A DNA stretch of 64,000 nt, taken from positions 268,702 through 332,701 of the forward strand of contig CAJTCY010000001.1 in the NCBI GenBank assembly GCA_910575075.1. The letters are read 5' to 3'. This stretch comes from Lachnospiraceae bacterium (GTDB lineage: Bacteria; Bacillota; Clostridia; Lachnospirales; Lachnospiraceae). Below the pieces are notes generated by a model. It had not been told where the DNA came from, did not search any database, and was given only the letters and a program-made list of their open reading frames with translations. The translations under genes were made by a program, and so were the position numbers. Shown here in pieces: positions 34,066-43,202 of the stretch; position 1 is the stretch's first letter, and each line of letters starts with the position of its first letter.

Positions 34066-35403
34066 ATGAAAATATTATTTGTTTCCCTTGGATGTGACAA
34101 AAATCTGGTGGACACAGAATTTATGATAGGATCATTAGGAGCTTGTGGACACACGTTTACAAATGATGAAGAAGAGGCAGAGGTTATTGTCATAAATAGC
34201 TGCTGTTTTATCAATGACGCCAAAGAGGAAAGTATTAATACTATTTTGGAGATGGCAGAATATAAGGACAAGGGGAGCTGCAAGGCTCTGATTGTTACAG
34301 GATGCCTTGCCCAGAGATATCAGAATGAAATTATAAAAGAAATACCCCAGGTAGATGCAGTGCTGGGTACTAATTCTTATGAAGAGATTGAACAGGCGCT
34401 GAGAGAAATTCAGAAGGGCAGCCGGTTTGAACAGTATCTGCCCCTTACCGGGCTTCCTATGCATAAAGCAGGACGGAGCTTGACCACTGGGGGACACTAT
34501 GCACATTTAAAAATCGCAGAAGGATGTGACAAACACTGCAGTTACTGTATTATCCCCTATATTCGGGGGCGTTACCGCAGTGTGCCGATGGAGGAACTGA
34601 TTGTTCAGGCAGGGGAATTGGCAGAACAGGGCGTAAAAGAGTTGATTTTGGTGGCACAGGAAACCACACTGTATGGCCTGGATCTATATGGAGAGAAATC
34701 ACTGCATCTCTTATTGGACAAGCTGAATGAAGTGCCGGGGATTCAGTGGATTCGGATCATGTACTGCTATCCGGAGGAAATTTATGAAGAACTGATTTTA
34801 TCGATCAAACGCAATAAAAAGGTCTGCCATTATCTGGATATGCCGATTCAGCATATCAATGATTCCATTTTAAAACGGATGGGAAGGCGGACCAGCAAGG
34901 CGGAACTGACTGAGAAAATCATCAGGCTGAGAACAGAAATCCCGGATATAGCGCTGCGTACCACACTTATCAGTGGATTTCCAGGTGAAACGCAGGAAAT
35001 GCATGAAGAACTTATGTATTTTCTCAATGAAATGGAATTTGACCGTCTGGGTGCGTTCACTTATTCTCCAGAAGAGGGAACTCCGGCAGCGGGATTTTCC
35101 GGTCAGGTAGACGAACAGCAGAAAGAAAACTGGCGTGATGAAATCATGGAGCTGCAGGAGGAAATCATTTTTGATAAAAACGAGGAGATGAAGGATCGGG
35201 AGTTGTTGGTGATGATTGAGGGCAGAGTGGAAGATGAGAATGCTTATGTAGGCAGGACGTACCGGGACGCTCCGGAGATTGACGGTTATATTTTTATAAA
35301 TACCGATGTACCGCTGATGACTGGCGATTTTGTAAAGGTCCGTGTTACCGGGGCTTATGAATATGATTTGATAGGAGACATGAACGATGAACTTACCGAA
35401 TAA
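34066..35403 (+). CDS. rimO: ribosomal protein S12 methylthiotransferase
   Basis: A radical SAM enzyme that methylthiolates an aspartate of S12. The 445-residue protein starts MKILFVSLGCDKNLVDTE (auxiliary cluster Cys10, Cys46, Cys80), has the radical SAM motif C154-x3-C158-x2-C161 (EGCDKHCSYC), and a C-terminal TRAM domain. ATG 34066 follows GAGAGG by six bases; upstream codons in the same frame belong to the hairpin. Its end overlaps pgsA by 17 bases. Confidence 0.96.
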   Translation: MKILFVSLGCDKNLVDTEFMIGSLGACGHTFTNDEEEAEVIVINSCCFINDAKEESINTILEMAEYKDKGSCKALIVTGCLAQRYQNEIIKEIPQVDAVLGTNSYEEIEQALREIQKGSRFEQYLPLTGLPMHKAGRSLTTGGHYAHLKIAEGCDKHCSYCIIPYIRGRYRSVPMEELIVQAGELAEQGVKELILVAQETTLYGLDLYGEKSLHLLLDKLNEVPGIQWIRIMYCYPEEIYEELILSIKRNKKVCHYLDMPIQHINDSILKRMGRRTSKAELTEKIIRLRTEIPDIALRTTLISGFPGETQEMHEELMYFLNEMEFDRLGAFTYSPEEGTPAAGFSGQVDEQQKENWRDEIMELQEEIIFDKNEEMKDRELLVMIEGRVEDENAYVGRTYRDAPEIDGYIFINTDVPLMTGDFVKVRVTGAYEYDLIGDMNDELTE

Positions 35404-35932
35404 ACTGACTGTTCTGCGCGTGATATTGATTGTACCTTTTGTGGTGTTTATGCTGGTTCCGGTTTGGGGTGATGTTATCAGTATGTATGCTGCAGTCGCT
35501 ATTTTCATTATAGCAAGCCTGACTGACCTTCTGGATGGAAAAATTGCCAGAAAGTACAACCTTGTTACAAATTTCGGCAAATTTATGGATCCGCTTGCAG
35601 ATAAACTATTGGTGGCGGCAGCGTTAATCTGTCTGACAGCAAATGGAAGACTGCATGCATGGATTTCTATCATCATTATCAGCCGGGAGTTTATTATCAG
35701 CGGTTTTCGTCTGGTAGCTTCTGACAACGGAATTGTGATTGCTGCAAGCTACTGGGGCAAGTTTAAGACTACCTTTCAGATGGTGATGATTGTGATGCTA
35801 ATCTTAAATTTTGATAACAGGCTGTATCAGGTTTGTTCTGTCATAGTTACTTATATCGCGTTATTTTTGACTGTTATTTCCCTGATCGACTATGTGATGA
35901 AGAATAAAGATGTTTTGAAAGAGCAAAAATAA
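35387..35932 (+). CDS. pgsA: CDP-diacylglycerol-glycerol-3-phosphate 3-phosphatidyltransferase
   Basis: Makes phosphatidylglycerol phosphate at the membrane. The 181-residue protein has about five membrane helices and the CDP-alcohol phosphotransferase motif D-G-x2-A-R-x8-G-x3-D-x3-D, visible as LTDLLDGKIARKYNLVTNFG then KFMDPLADK. It starts inside the end of rimO. Confidence 0.95.
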   Translation: MNLPNKLTVLRVILIVPFVVFMLVPVWGDVISMYAAVAIFIIASLTDLLDGKIARKYNLVTNFGKFMDPLADKLLVAAALICLTANGRLHAWISIIIISREFIISGFRLVASDNGIVIAASYWGKFKTTFQMVMIVMLILNFDNRLYQVCSVIVTYIALFLTVISLIDYVMKNKDVLKEQK

Positions 35933-35968
35933 AAGATGGCGAAAATAAAGTCAGAAAGGGATGATGAT

Positions 35969-37234
35969 ATGACAGCAGAGTTGATTTGCGTTGGTACGGA
36001 ATTGCTTCTGGGAAATATTGTAAATACCAATGCGGCATTTATCTCTGAGAAATGTGCCATGCTGGGATTGTCCATGTATTACCAGAGTGTGGTGGGAGAT
36101 AATCCAGAGCGTTTAGAAGAGCTGCTTAAAACAGCCATGGGGCGTTCTTCTGTAATTATTTTATCTGGAGGTTTGGGACCCACGCAGGACGATCTTACCA
36201 AAGAGACAGCAGCCAGAGTAATGCAGAGGGAACTGGTGGAAGATAAAAGGGCACGTCAGGAAATTCAGGGATTTTTGGAGAAACGTGGGCGCAGGATTAC
36301 GGATAATAATTGGAAACAGGCGATGGTTCCGGAAAATTGCCGGATATTATACAATTCTAACGGCACGGCGCCGGGAATTATCATGGAGGAAGGAGAAACC
36401 AGGATGATTCTTCTGCCCGGTCCTCCCAATGAACTGATGCCGATGTTTGAAGAACAGGTTTATCCTTATCTGCATGCGCTTCTGCCAGAGATTATCTGTT
36501 CTAAAATGGTAAAATTATGCGGGATAGGTGAAAGCTCAGCGGAAACGAAAATACTGGATGTAATAGAGACACAGACGAATCCGACTGTGGCGCCTTATGC
36601 CAAAACGGGTGAAGTACATCTGAGAATTACAGCAAAGGCAGAGAGTGAGCAGGCAGCATATGCTTTGATAGCGCCAGTGGAAGAAGAATTGCAGAAGCGC
36701 TTTGGAAATCTTATCTATACCGATGATCCAGAGGTGACGTTGGAAATGGAAGTATACCGTTTGCTGAAAGAGAATCATCTTACGGTTACAACGGCAGAAT
36801 CCTGCACAGGAGGACTGCTTGCGGGAAGGCTTATCAACGTACCCGGCATTTCTGAATATCTGAAAGAGGGATATATTACTTATTCCAATGAAGCAAAGGA
36901 AAAGCTGCTGGGCGTTCCGTCAGAGACCTTGAAAGAACATGGAGCCGTCAGTCCGCAGACGGCTGAAGCCATGGCGAAGGGCGGGGCAAAGGCAGCAGAT
37001 GCAGACATATGTGTTGCAGTTACAGGGATTGCAGGACCAGACGGAGGCACGAAGGAGAAGCCGGTTGGACTCGTATATATGAGCTGTTTCTGTGGAGGAA
37101 AGCTATATACAGAGAAAAATCAGTATTCTGGGAGCCGCAGCAAAATTCGAGAATATTCTGTGGCAAGTGCATTGACTCTGCTGCGGAGGGCAATCATAGA
37201 ATATACAAATGAGGTGAACGGATGCGAATTATAG
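35969..37234 (+). CDS. cinA: CinA family protein (nicotinamide-nucleotide amidase / pyrophosphatase)
   Basis: A 421-residue two-domain protein. The N-terminal MoCF-type domain (ELICVGTELLLGNIVNTNAAF, SGGLGPTQDDLT) is linked to ADP-ribose or NAD-related pyrophosphatase activity, and the C-terminal CinA domain (TTAESCTGGLLAGRL, TGIAGPDGGT) deamidates NMN in homologues. Start 35969 is chosen for AAAGGG upstream. recA, its usual neighbour in several Firmicutes, is not here. It overlaps rsmD by 13 bases. Confidence 0.93.
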   Translation: MTAELICVGTELLLGNIVNTNAAFISEKCAMLGLSMYYQSVVGDNPERLEELLKTAMGRSSVIILSGGLGPTQDDLTKETAARVMQRELVEDKRARQEIQGFLEKRGRRITDNNWKQAMVPENCRILYNSNGTAPGIIMEEGETRMILLPGPPNELMPMFEEQVYPYLHALLPEIICSKMVKLCGIGESSAETKILDVIETQTNPTVAPYAKTGEVHLRITAKAESEQAAYALIAPVEEELQKRFGNLIYTDDPEVTLEMEVYRLLKENHLTVTTAESCTGGLLAGRLINVPGISEYLKEGYITYSNEAKEKLLGVPSETLKEHGAVSPQTAEAMAKGGAKAADADICVAVTGIAGPDGGTKEKPVGLVYMSCFCGGKLYTEKNQYSGSRSKIREYSVASALTLLRRAIIEYTNEVNGCEL

Positions 37235-37785
37235 CGGGAACGGCAAGAAGCCTTCCACTGAAAACCATATCTGGAATAGATACAAGACCTACTACGGACA
37301 GAATTAAGGAAACCTTGTTCAATATGCTGAACCCGTTTCTTTTGGACAGCTGCTTTTTAGATCTGTATGCAGGCAGCGGACAGATTGGTTTAGAAGCAGT
37401 AAGCAGGGGGGCGCGGAGCGCTGTCTTTGTAGAAAACAGTAAAAAAGCGGCAGCATGTATTGGAGAGAATATAAGGTTTACCAAATTTACAGAAAACTGT
37501 ACGCTGCTGGTCAAAGATGCAGTTACTGCCATTCGCCAGATGAAAGGGGCAGAGCCTTTTGACGTAGTGTTTATGGACCCTCCGTATGGAAAAGGGCTGG
37601 AAGAGGAGGCGCTGTCGGCGCTGGCTGATTCTGGCCTGCTTCATGAAGATTCTGTCATTGTAGTGGAGACTGCACGGGGCATGGACCTTTCCTATGCCTG
37701 TGCATGGGGGTATGAGATTACGAAGGAAAAAACCTATAAAAATAATCAACATATTTTTATGAAATTTGCAAGGGAAACAGTATGA
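37222..37785 (+). CDS. rsmD: 16S rRNA (guanine966-N2)-methyltransferase
   Basis: Methylates G966 of 16S rRNA. The 187-residue protein starts MRIIAGTARSLPL and has the TRPTTDRIKETLFNML motif, the SAM-binding LDLYAGSGQIGLEAVSRGA, and the catalytic motif DPPYGKG (D-P-P-Y). It is followed by coaD after nine bases, the same order as B. subtilis ylbH-coaD (ylbI)-ylbJ. Confidence 0.95.
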   Translation: MRIIAGTARSLPLKTISGIDTRPTTDRIKETLFNMLNPFLLDSCFLDLYAGSGQIGLEAVSRGARSAVFVENSKKAAACIGENIRFTKFTENCTLLVKDAVTAIRQMKGAEPFDVVFMDPPYGKGLEEEALSALADSGLLHEDSVIVVETARGMDLSYACAWGYEITKEKTYKNNQHIFMKFARETV

Positions 37786-37794
37786 GGGATGCAT

Positions 37795-38322
37795 ATGAAA
37801 AGAGCGATTTATCCGGGCAGTTTTGATCCGGTAACTTTTGGACACATTGATATGATTGAGCGTTCAGCGAAAATAGTGGACGAACTGGTGGTTGCAGTTT
37901 TGAATAATAGTGCAAAAAATCCATTGTTTTCTGTAAAAGAACGTGTTAGTATGTTAGAAGAGATTACAAATCATCTTCCTAATGTAAAAATTACTTTTTT
38001 TGACGGCCTTTTGATTGATTACGCAAGGAAGGTTGATGCTGCCATTATTATCCGTGGGCTGCGGGCAATCACAGATTTTGAATATGAGCTGCAGCTTGCG
38101 CAGACCAATCGGATTGTAGATTCACAGATAGATACCATATTTCTGACTACCAGTCTGGAATATGCTTATTTGAGTTCTACCATTGTCAAAGAGGTTGCTT
38201 CTTACGGAGGAGATATTTCTCATTTCGTACCACAGCAGTTAATGGGAAGAATTTATGAAAAATATGCAGAAGTTCGGAACCGGACAGATGCAAAACATAA
38301 TTGCAATGGCTCTGAACAGTAA
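37795..38322 (+). CDS. coaD: phosphopantetheine adenylyltransferase
   Basis: Catalyses the penultimate step of coenzyme A synthesis. The 175-residue protein has the nucleotidyltransferase motif [18 protein letters not shown] (TxGH) and the C-terminal ISSTxVR-like [18 protein letters not shown] 37795 is six bases after GAGGG; another ATG at 37789 is too close to it. The C-terminal end is slightly longer than usual (KHNCNGSEQ). Confidence 0.95.
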   Translation: MKRAIYPGSFDPVTFGHIDMIERSAKIVDELVVAVLNNSAKNPLFSVKERVSMLEEITNHLPNVKITFFDGLLIDYARKVDAAIIIRGLRAITDFEYELQLAQTNRIVDSQIDTIFLTTSLEYAYLSSTIVKEVASYGGDISHFVPQQLMGRIYEKYAEVRNRTDAKHNCNGSEQ

Positions 38323-38363
38323 GAATATATAAAGATTATTAAAGAATAAGGAGCATGATTTAT

Positions 38364-38984
38364 ATGAGTAGCAGAATAGAACAGGTGATTGATGAAATTG
38401 AAGATTTCATTGAAAACTGTAAATATCAGCCGCTCTCTAATTCGAAAATAGTTGTAAATAAAGATGAGTTGGAGGATTTGCTGGCGGAACTTCGTCGTCG
38501 GACACCAGATGAAATTAAACGTTACCAGAAGATGATAAGCAATAAAGAAGCAATTCTTGCAGATGCCCAGGCAAAAGCGGATGCTATTATAGCTAAGGCA
38601 GAAGTACATACCACAGAATTGATCAGCGAACATCAGATTATGCAGCAGGCGTATGCCCAGGCAAACGAGGTGGTAATGATTGCGACCCAGCAGGCAGAAG
38701 AGATTCTGAGCAGTGCCACCAATGATGCAAATGATATTCGCCTGAGCGCTATTCAGTATACAGACGGTTTGCTGAACGATCTAGAAGAAATATTGGGGAA
38801 TGCCATGGAAACCACCAGAGCAAGAACTGACAATCTTCTGAATTCTCTTCAGGGATTTTATGACCAGGTAGATGCGAATCGCAGATCGCTTGTTCCACCG
38901 GAAATAGATGAGGTACAGACTCAGCAAGGACGGCAGACAGGAGAGGAACCACTTCCAGAGATACAGATGACGGATATTAGTTAA
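38364..38984 (+). CDS. coiled-coil protein (DivIVA-like or ATPase-like, uncertain)
   Basis: A 206-residue soluble protein with no membrane segment. It begins MSSRIEQVIDEIEDFIENCK, has a charged LEDLLAELRRRTPDEIKRYQKMI region, then a long Ala/Glu/Gln-rich helix with heptads (AILADAQAKADAIIAKAEVH to about residue 165) and a Pro-rich tail. This resembles DivIVA-type or V-type ATPase subunit H-like helical proteins, but only by composition. It follows coaD in the clostridial coaD-ylbJ neighbourhood. The start is chosen eleven bases after AAGGAG because the first ATG is too near. Confidence 0.8.
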   Translation: MSSRIEQVIDEIEDFIENCKYQPLSNSKIVVNKDELEDLLAELRRRTPDEIKRYQKMISNKEAILADAQAKADAIIAKAEVHTTELISEHQIMQQAYAQANEVVMIATQQAEEILSSATNDANDIRLSAIQYTDGLLNDLEEILGNAMETTRARTDNLLNSLQGFYDQVDANRRSLVPPEIDEVQTQQGRQTGEEPLPEIQMTDIS

Positions 38985-39000
38985 CATAGCAGTAGCTAGT

Positions 39001-39078
39001 GTACTGACCTGTTGATAATTAGCCTGATTTATTTGCCAGTCTGCTGCGTAGTTTTATTAAATATCAACTGGTCAGTAT
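39001..39078. repeat. imperfect inverted repeat in the convergent spacer
   Basis: TACTGACCTGTTGATA (39002-39017) pairs with TATCAACTGGTCAGTA (39062-39077) with one mismatch, around a 44-base loop. It lies between the stops of the coiled-coil gene and ylbJ and may end transcription from both sides, although there is no clean T-tract. Confidence 0.6.
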
Positions 39079-39136
39079 ATTAGTGCAGTGATATATTGAT
39101 ATTTGCCATTACAGTAAGTACCATATCAGATAAAAG

Positions 39137-40051
39137 TCAGGCATACACCAGCAGGAGTGCCAGACCAAAGGAAAGTGCGGTTCCCAGCAGTTTCATCAGC
39201 AGGTAAGGGATCATGGAAAAACCAGTGTCTTTTACCATGGACGCTGTCTGAGCGAATCCGGACAGCCCGCCAAATGCTGTATACGCCATCATCAGCGGAT
39301 AGGCAAGGGAAAAATCTAAATTCTGCCCTGCAGTATAAGAAATCCCATTGGTGATTTCAGTAAATCCAATGATCAGGCATTTTAATACAGGGTTGTCGAT
39401 GGGAATCAGGGTAGTCATCTGAGCTAATATGGCAAACATGACGATATAGCCTCCCAGCTTTGCCAGGGTTTCGAATCCGTTCATTATACCGGCGTCTATG
39501 AGTTGAAAGTTCATGGATGCCGCTTTTTTTGATTGTTCTATTGGTGACTGAAAACGGCGGTTTCTGTTCCAGATCATATACAGCGCCAGGGGCGGAATAT
39601 AAAGAATCAGATAAGTGGCAAACCGCAGATCTGGTCTCTGCAGAGTTTCCGTTAAAATAAAACTTCCAATAAACATTGGGCTGATGTTGTTGCATACACA
39701 GAAGAGGCGCTGTCCTTCTTCCCGGTTCATTTTGCCAGACAATACCAAATCTGCTGTAATTTTGCTTCCCAGGGGAAAACCGAACAGCAGCCCGGCGGCG
39801 AGCGGGTAAATCCCAGCGCTGCTGACAGGAAGCAGATGTTTCAGAAGCTGATGCGCTTTCCTGGTAACATTGTCCAGAATTCCAGAGTGGATCAGAATAT
39901 AGGAAAGAATGGAAAACGGCAGCAGCGTGGGCAGCATGTTCTCATACCAGAGATTCAGCCCGAAAGCAGCAGCCTGAACGGATTCTTCTGGAAATCCCAG
40001 TATATAAAATAAGAAAAAAGTTAAAATAGTAATACAAAAGATTTTTTTCAT
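39137..40051 (-). CDS. ylbJ: sporulation integral membrane protein YlbJ family
   Basis: A 304-residue polytopic protein with two nucleoside-recognition (Gate)-type halves: LWYENMLPTLLPFSILSYIL, GFPLGSKITADL and FVCNNISPMFIGSF-like CVCNNISPMFIGSF in the first, MMAYTAFGGLSGFAQTAS in the second. YlbJ is needed for sporulation in Bacillus and is linked to spore calcium dipicolinate in related work. Here it is inverted relative to coaD but still adjacent, as in many Firmicutes. The start lacks a strong ribosome binding site; AATAAAC precedes the ATG. Confidence 0.88.
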   Translation of the reverse strand: MKKIFCITILTFFLFYILGFPEESVQAAAFGLNLWYENMLPTLLPFSILSYILIHSGILDNVTRKAHQLLKHLLPVSSAGIYPLAAGLLFGFPLGSKITADLVLSGKMNREEGQRLFCVCNNISPMFIGSFILTETLQRPDLRFATYLILYIPPLALYMIWNRNRRFQSPIEQSKKAASMNFQLIDAGIMNGFETLAKLGGYIVMFAILAQMTTLIPIDNPVLKCLIIGFTEITNGISYTAGQNLDFSLAYPLMMAYTAFGGLSGFAQTASMVKDTGFSMIPYLLMKLLGTALSFGLALLLVYA

Positions 40052-40101
40052 AGTTTATTCTATGAACCAATTACATAAATATACCAGTATAGGAGGTTAT
40101 C

Positions 40102-41553
40102 ATGAGAGTTTGTGAACAGTTGAAGCCAAAGAAAGTATTTGAGTATTTTGAGGATCTCTGCCAGATCCCCCACGGGTCAGGAAATACCAGGGAAATCAGT
40201 AATTATTGCGCAGCCTTTGCCAAATCCCATGGATTAAGGTATATCCAGGATGAAGACAATAACGTGATTATTTTCAAAGATGGATCGAAAGGCTATGAGG
40301 CTTCTGAACCGGTAATTATTCAGGGACATCTGGATATGGTCTGTGAAAAAGAAAACGGCGTGGATATTGATTTTGAAAAAGATGGATTAAAGCTTTTGAT
40401 AGATGGAGATTTCCTGAAAGCGGAAGGTACCACGCTGGGAGGAGATGATGGAATAGCAGTAGCTTATGCGCTGGCCATTTTAGATGATGATTCTCTGGAG
40501 CATCCACCCTTGGAGATTGTGCTTACTGTAGATGAAGAAATTGGTCTGCTGGGAGCAGAGTCCATTGATTTGTCCATGTTGAAAGGAAAGAAGCTTCTGA
40601 ACATTGATTCTGAGGAAGAAGGAATTTTCCTTACAAGCTGTGCCGGAGGGCTTGGAGCAGTCTGTGAACTTCCGGTAACCAGAGTGGAGCAGGAAGGCGT
40701 ATGTTATGAGCTGAAAGTGACAGGACTGCAGGGCGGGCATTCTGGCGCGGAGATTCATAAGGAGCGCGGAAACGCAATTGTATTGATGGGAAGAGTACTG
40801 CAGTCGCTGAACGGTGAAGTTCCTTTTGCCATTGAAGAGCTAGAGGGCGGATTAAAAGATAACGCTATTCCACGGGAGACTACGGCAGTGATTGTACTTC
40901 CCTCAAAAGAGCAGGAACAGGAATTGTATGCACGTCTTGATACGTTGGAACAGAAATTGAAAAAAGAGTATCATACGTCCGATCCGGATATCTGCATTCA
41001 GTGCCGGAAGCTGGGAGAGGGAAAGAAGCAGGTGCTTCACAGTTCTTCTGCCACTAAGGCATTATTTTTCCTGCGTAATATGCCGAACGGCATACAGCAT
41101 ATGAGTATGGACATTGAGGGACTGGTGGAGACTTCTTTGAATGCTGGAATTATGAAGTTGTCAGACCAGGCATTTACAGTGAGTTTCTCGGTACGAAGCA
41201 GTGTGACCAGCAGAAAATATGAGCTGACAGACCGCCTTGCCTTTCTCATTGAATTTCTGGGAGGCAGCATCTCAGTAAACGGAGACTATCCTGCATGGGA
41301 GTATAAGCAGGAGTCCAAGATTCGGAATTTGATGGCAGAAGTTTATCGGGATTTGTTTAAAAAGGAAGCAAAATTCGAAGCCATTCATGCTGGATTGGAA
41401 TGTGGCATTTTATCTGGAAAAATAGAAGATTTGGATTGTATTTCCTTTGGCCCGGATCTGATGGATATCCATACGCCCAAAGAGCGGCTTAATATTTCTT
41501 CTGCGGAAAGGGTCTGGAACCTGATCATTGAATTTTTGAAACGTTCGCAATAA
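40102..41553 (+). CDS. pepD: aminoacyl-histidine dipeptidase (M20 family)
   Basis: A 483-residue cytosolic zinc dipeptidase that cleaves Xaa-His and related dipeptides. Metal-site motifs: IIQGHLDMVCEK (HxD), GTTLGGDDGIAV, VDEEIGLLGAES, and the C-terminal IHAGLECGIL and GPDLMDIHTPKE. The dimerisation domain is in the middle (about 210-380). AGGAGG lies six bases before the ATG. It divergently flanks ylbJ. Confidence 0.95.
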   Translation: MRVCEQLKPKKVFEYFEDLCQIPHGSGNTREISNYCAAFAKSHGLRYIQDEDNNVIIFKDGSKGYEASEPVIIQGHLDMVCEKENGVDIDFEKDGLKLLIDGDFLKAEGTTLGGDDGIAVAYALAILDDDSLEHPPLEIVLTVDEEIGLLGAESIDLSMLKGKKLLNIDSEEEGIFLTSCAGGLGAVCELPVTRVEQEGVCYELKVTGLQGGHSGAEIHKERGNAIVLMGRVLQSLNGEVPFAIEELEGGLKDNAIPRETTAVIVLPSKEQEQELYARLDTLEQKLKKEYHTSDPDICIQCRKLGEGKKQVLHSSSATKALFFLRNMPNGIQHMSMDIEGLVETSLNAGIMKLSDQAFTVSFSVRSSVTSRKYELTDRLAFLIEFLGGSISVNGDYPAWEYKQESKIRNLMAEVYRDLFKKEAKFEAIHAGLECGILSGKIEDLDCISFGPDLMDIHTPKERLNISSAERVWNLIIEFLKRSQ

Positions 41554-41572
41554 ATGAAACAATAAGGAGCTT

Positions 41573-42412
41573 ATGAAGTATTGTAAAAGGATTGTGATTC
41601 ATCTGTTAATTCTTACGGCGATGCTGTGTTTTATCACTACCTTACTTGAAAATATGCAGCAGACTGCAAAGATCACCAACCTTTTGAAGGGGGAAGATAC
41701 AAAAGAGCTTCTGCGCCGGCAGCAGGTTTCAGAAGAAATGTATGAAAAAATAATAACGTATGAGGAAGAATCTGATTTTTCCAGATACGATTACCTTTCG
41801 GCGCATATTTTAACGGAAAAGACGGAGAAAAAAGAACTGGATGCGTATCTGGAACTGTTGTACCAGTACCATTCTCAGAATATACGCAGCATGCAGAAAC
41901 TGGAAGCGGCTGTCTGGGGAGATTTGGAATATTTTCCAATTCCGCTTCCGCAATTAAATCATGGCATGGGAACGTCCTTTGAAAATTCGTGGATGTTTGA
42001 ACGGAATTTCGGCGGAAACCGGGGGCATGAGGGAACCGATATTATGGCTTCTGTGAACGAACGGGGACGATATCCAGTACTCAGTATGACGGACGGTGTG
42101 GTGGAAAAAGTGGGCTGGCTGAAATTAGGCGGTTACCGTATCGGCATTCGTTCGCCCAATGGCGCATATTTCTATTATGCACATCTTAATGATTATGCCA
42201 GAGAGTTTAGAGAAGGGGACGAAATAAAAGCCGGAGAATGGCTGGGATTTATGGGAGACAGCGGCTATGGACCAGAGGGAACCACAGGCCAGTTTGCGGT
42301 GCATCTGCATGTAGGAATTTATGTGGACGATGAAAAGGACCGTGAGATAAGCGTGAACCCTTACTGGGTATTGAAATGGCTGACCCAGCAGAGATTATAT
42401 TATCAGTTTTAA
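41573..42412 (+). CDS. M23 family metallopeptidase, membrane anchored
   Basis: A peptidoglycan endopeptidase-type protein. Residues 7-26 form a membrane anchor, then a helical region to about 125, and the LytM domain has HEGTD (first zinc His and Asp) near residue 152 and HLHVG (second zinc motif) near 244. All metal ligands appear present, so it may be active, unlike SpoIIQ-type homologues lacking some. It follows pepD by 19 bases and precedes a pseudouridine synthase gene. Confidence 0.9.
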   Translation: MKYCKRIVIHLLILTAMLCFITTLLENMQQTAKITNLLKGEDTKELLRRQQVSEEMYEKIITYEEESDFSRYDYLSAHILTEKTEKKELDAYLELLYQYHSQNIRSMQKLEAAVWGDLEYFPIPLPQLNHGMGTSFENSWMFERNFGGNRGHEGTDIMASVNERGRYPVLSMTDGVVEKVGWLKLGGYRIGIRSPNGAYFYYAHLNDYAREFREGDEIKAGEWLGFMGDSGYGPEGTTGQFAVHLHVGIYVDDEKDREISVNPYWVLKWLTQQRLYYQF

Positions 42413-42437
42413 AACGAACGATTGAGAGAGGAGAGGC

Positions 42438-43202
42438 ATGCAGCTACGACTGGACAAATATCTAGCTGATATGGGAGTGGGAACCCGCAGTGAGGCAAAG
42501 CGGTACATACGCAGAAAACAGGTGACGGTCAATGGGCTTCCTCCAAAGGGACCAGAACAGAAAGTAATCCCTGGAAAAGACCAGATTGTATTTCAGGGAA
42601 AGCCGCTTCCATATCTGGAATATGAATATTTTATGCTGAACAAGCCGAAACATTGTGTCAGTGCAGTGACAGACCGGCGTTATAAAACGGTTATAGATTT
42701 GATAACAGAGAGTAACCGCAGGGATTTGTTTCCGGTAGGCAGACTGGACATTGACACGGAAGGTCTTATGCTTATTACAAATGACGGTATTTTGGCTCAT
42801 CAGCTCCTGGCGCCTGGAAAACATGTGCCTAAGACTTACTATGCCAGAGTGGAGGGCAGAGTAACCAAAGAAGATGTACGGGAGTTTGCAAAGGGGCTGG
42901 ATATTGGGGAGAAAAAGCCTGTGCTTCCGGCAGAACTTCGGATTCTAGCTGATGATGGCGGCACTTCTTTGCCAGAACAGAGTTCTGAAATTGAACTGAC
43001 CATTATGGAAGGAAAATTCCATCAGGTGAAACGAATGTTTGAAGCGGTAGGAAAGCATGTCACATATCTGAAACGGATTTCTATGGGAGGGTTAATGCTG
43101 GATCATGCTTTGCTTCCAGGGGAGTACAGAAAGCTGACAGAAGCGGAGATAAATTTGTTAAAAAACCAACGGAAGGCAGTGGACGGAAAGGAGAAGCTAT
43201 GA
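42438..43202 (+). CDS. 16S rRNA pseudouridine synthase (RsuA family)
   Basis: A 254-residue enzyme with an N-terminal S4 RNA-binding domain (LRLDKYLADMGVGTRSEAKRY) and the RsuA-type catalytic domain; the catalytic Asp is in GRLDIDTEGLML. The family makes pseudouridine at 516 of 16S rRNA (RsuA) or similar sites in 23S; the length and sequence favour RsuA. It overlaps the DegV gene by four bases. Confidence 0.92.
   Translation: MQLRLDKYLADMGVGTRSEAKRYIRRKQVTVNGLPPKGPEQKVIPGKDQIVFQGKPLPYLEYEYFMLNKPKHCVSAVTDRRYKTVIDLITESNRRDLFPVGRLDIDTEGLMLITNDGILAHQLLAPGKHVPKTYYARVEGRVTKEDVREFAKGLDIGEKKPVLPAELRILADDGGTSLPEQSSEIELTIMEGKFHQVKRMFEAVGKHVTYLKRISMGGLMLDHALLPGEYRKLTEAEINLLKNQRKAVDGKEKL

Noticed and set aside
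34870-35727. 285-codon minus-strand frame opposite rimO and pgsA
   Set aside because: It runs across the end of rimO and most of pgsA, both certain genes, and has no domain or ribosome binding site.
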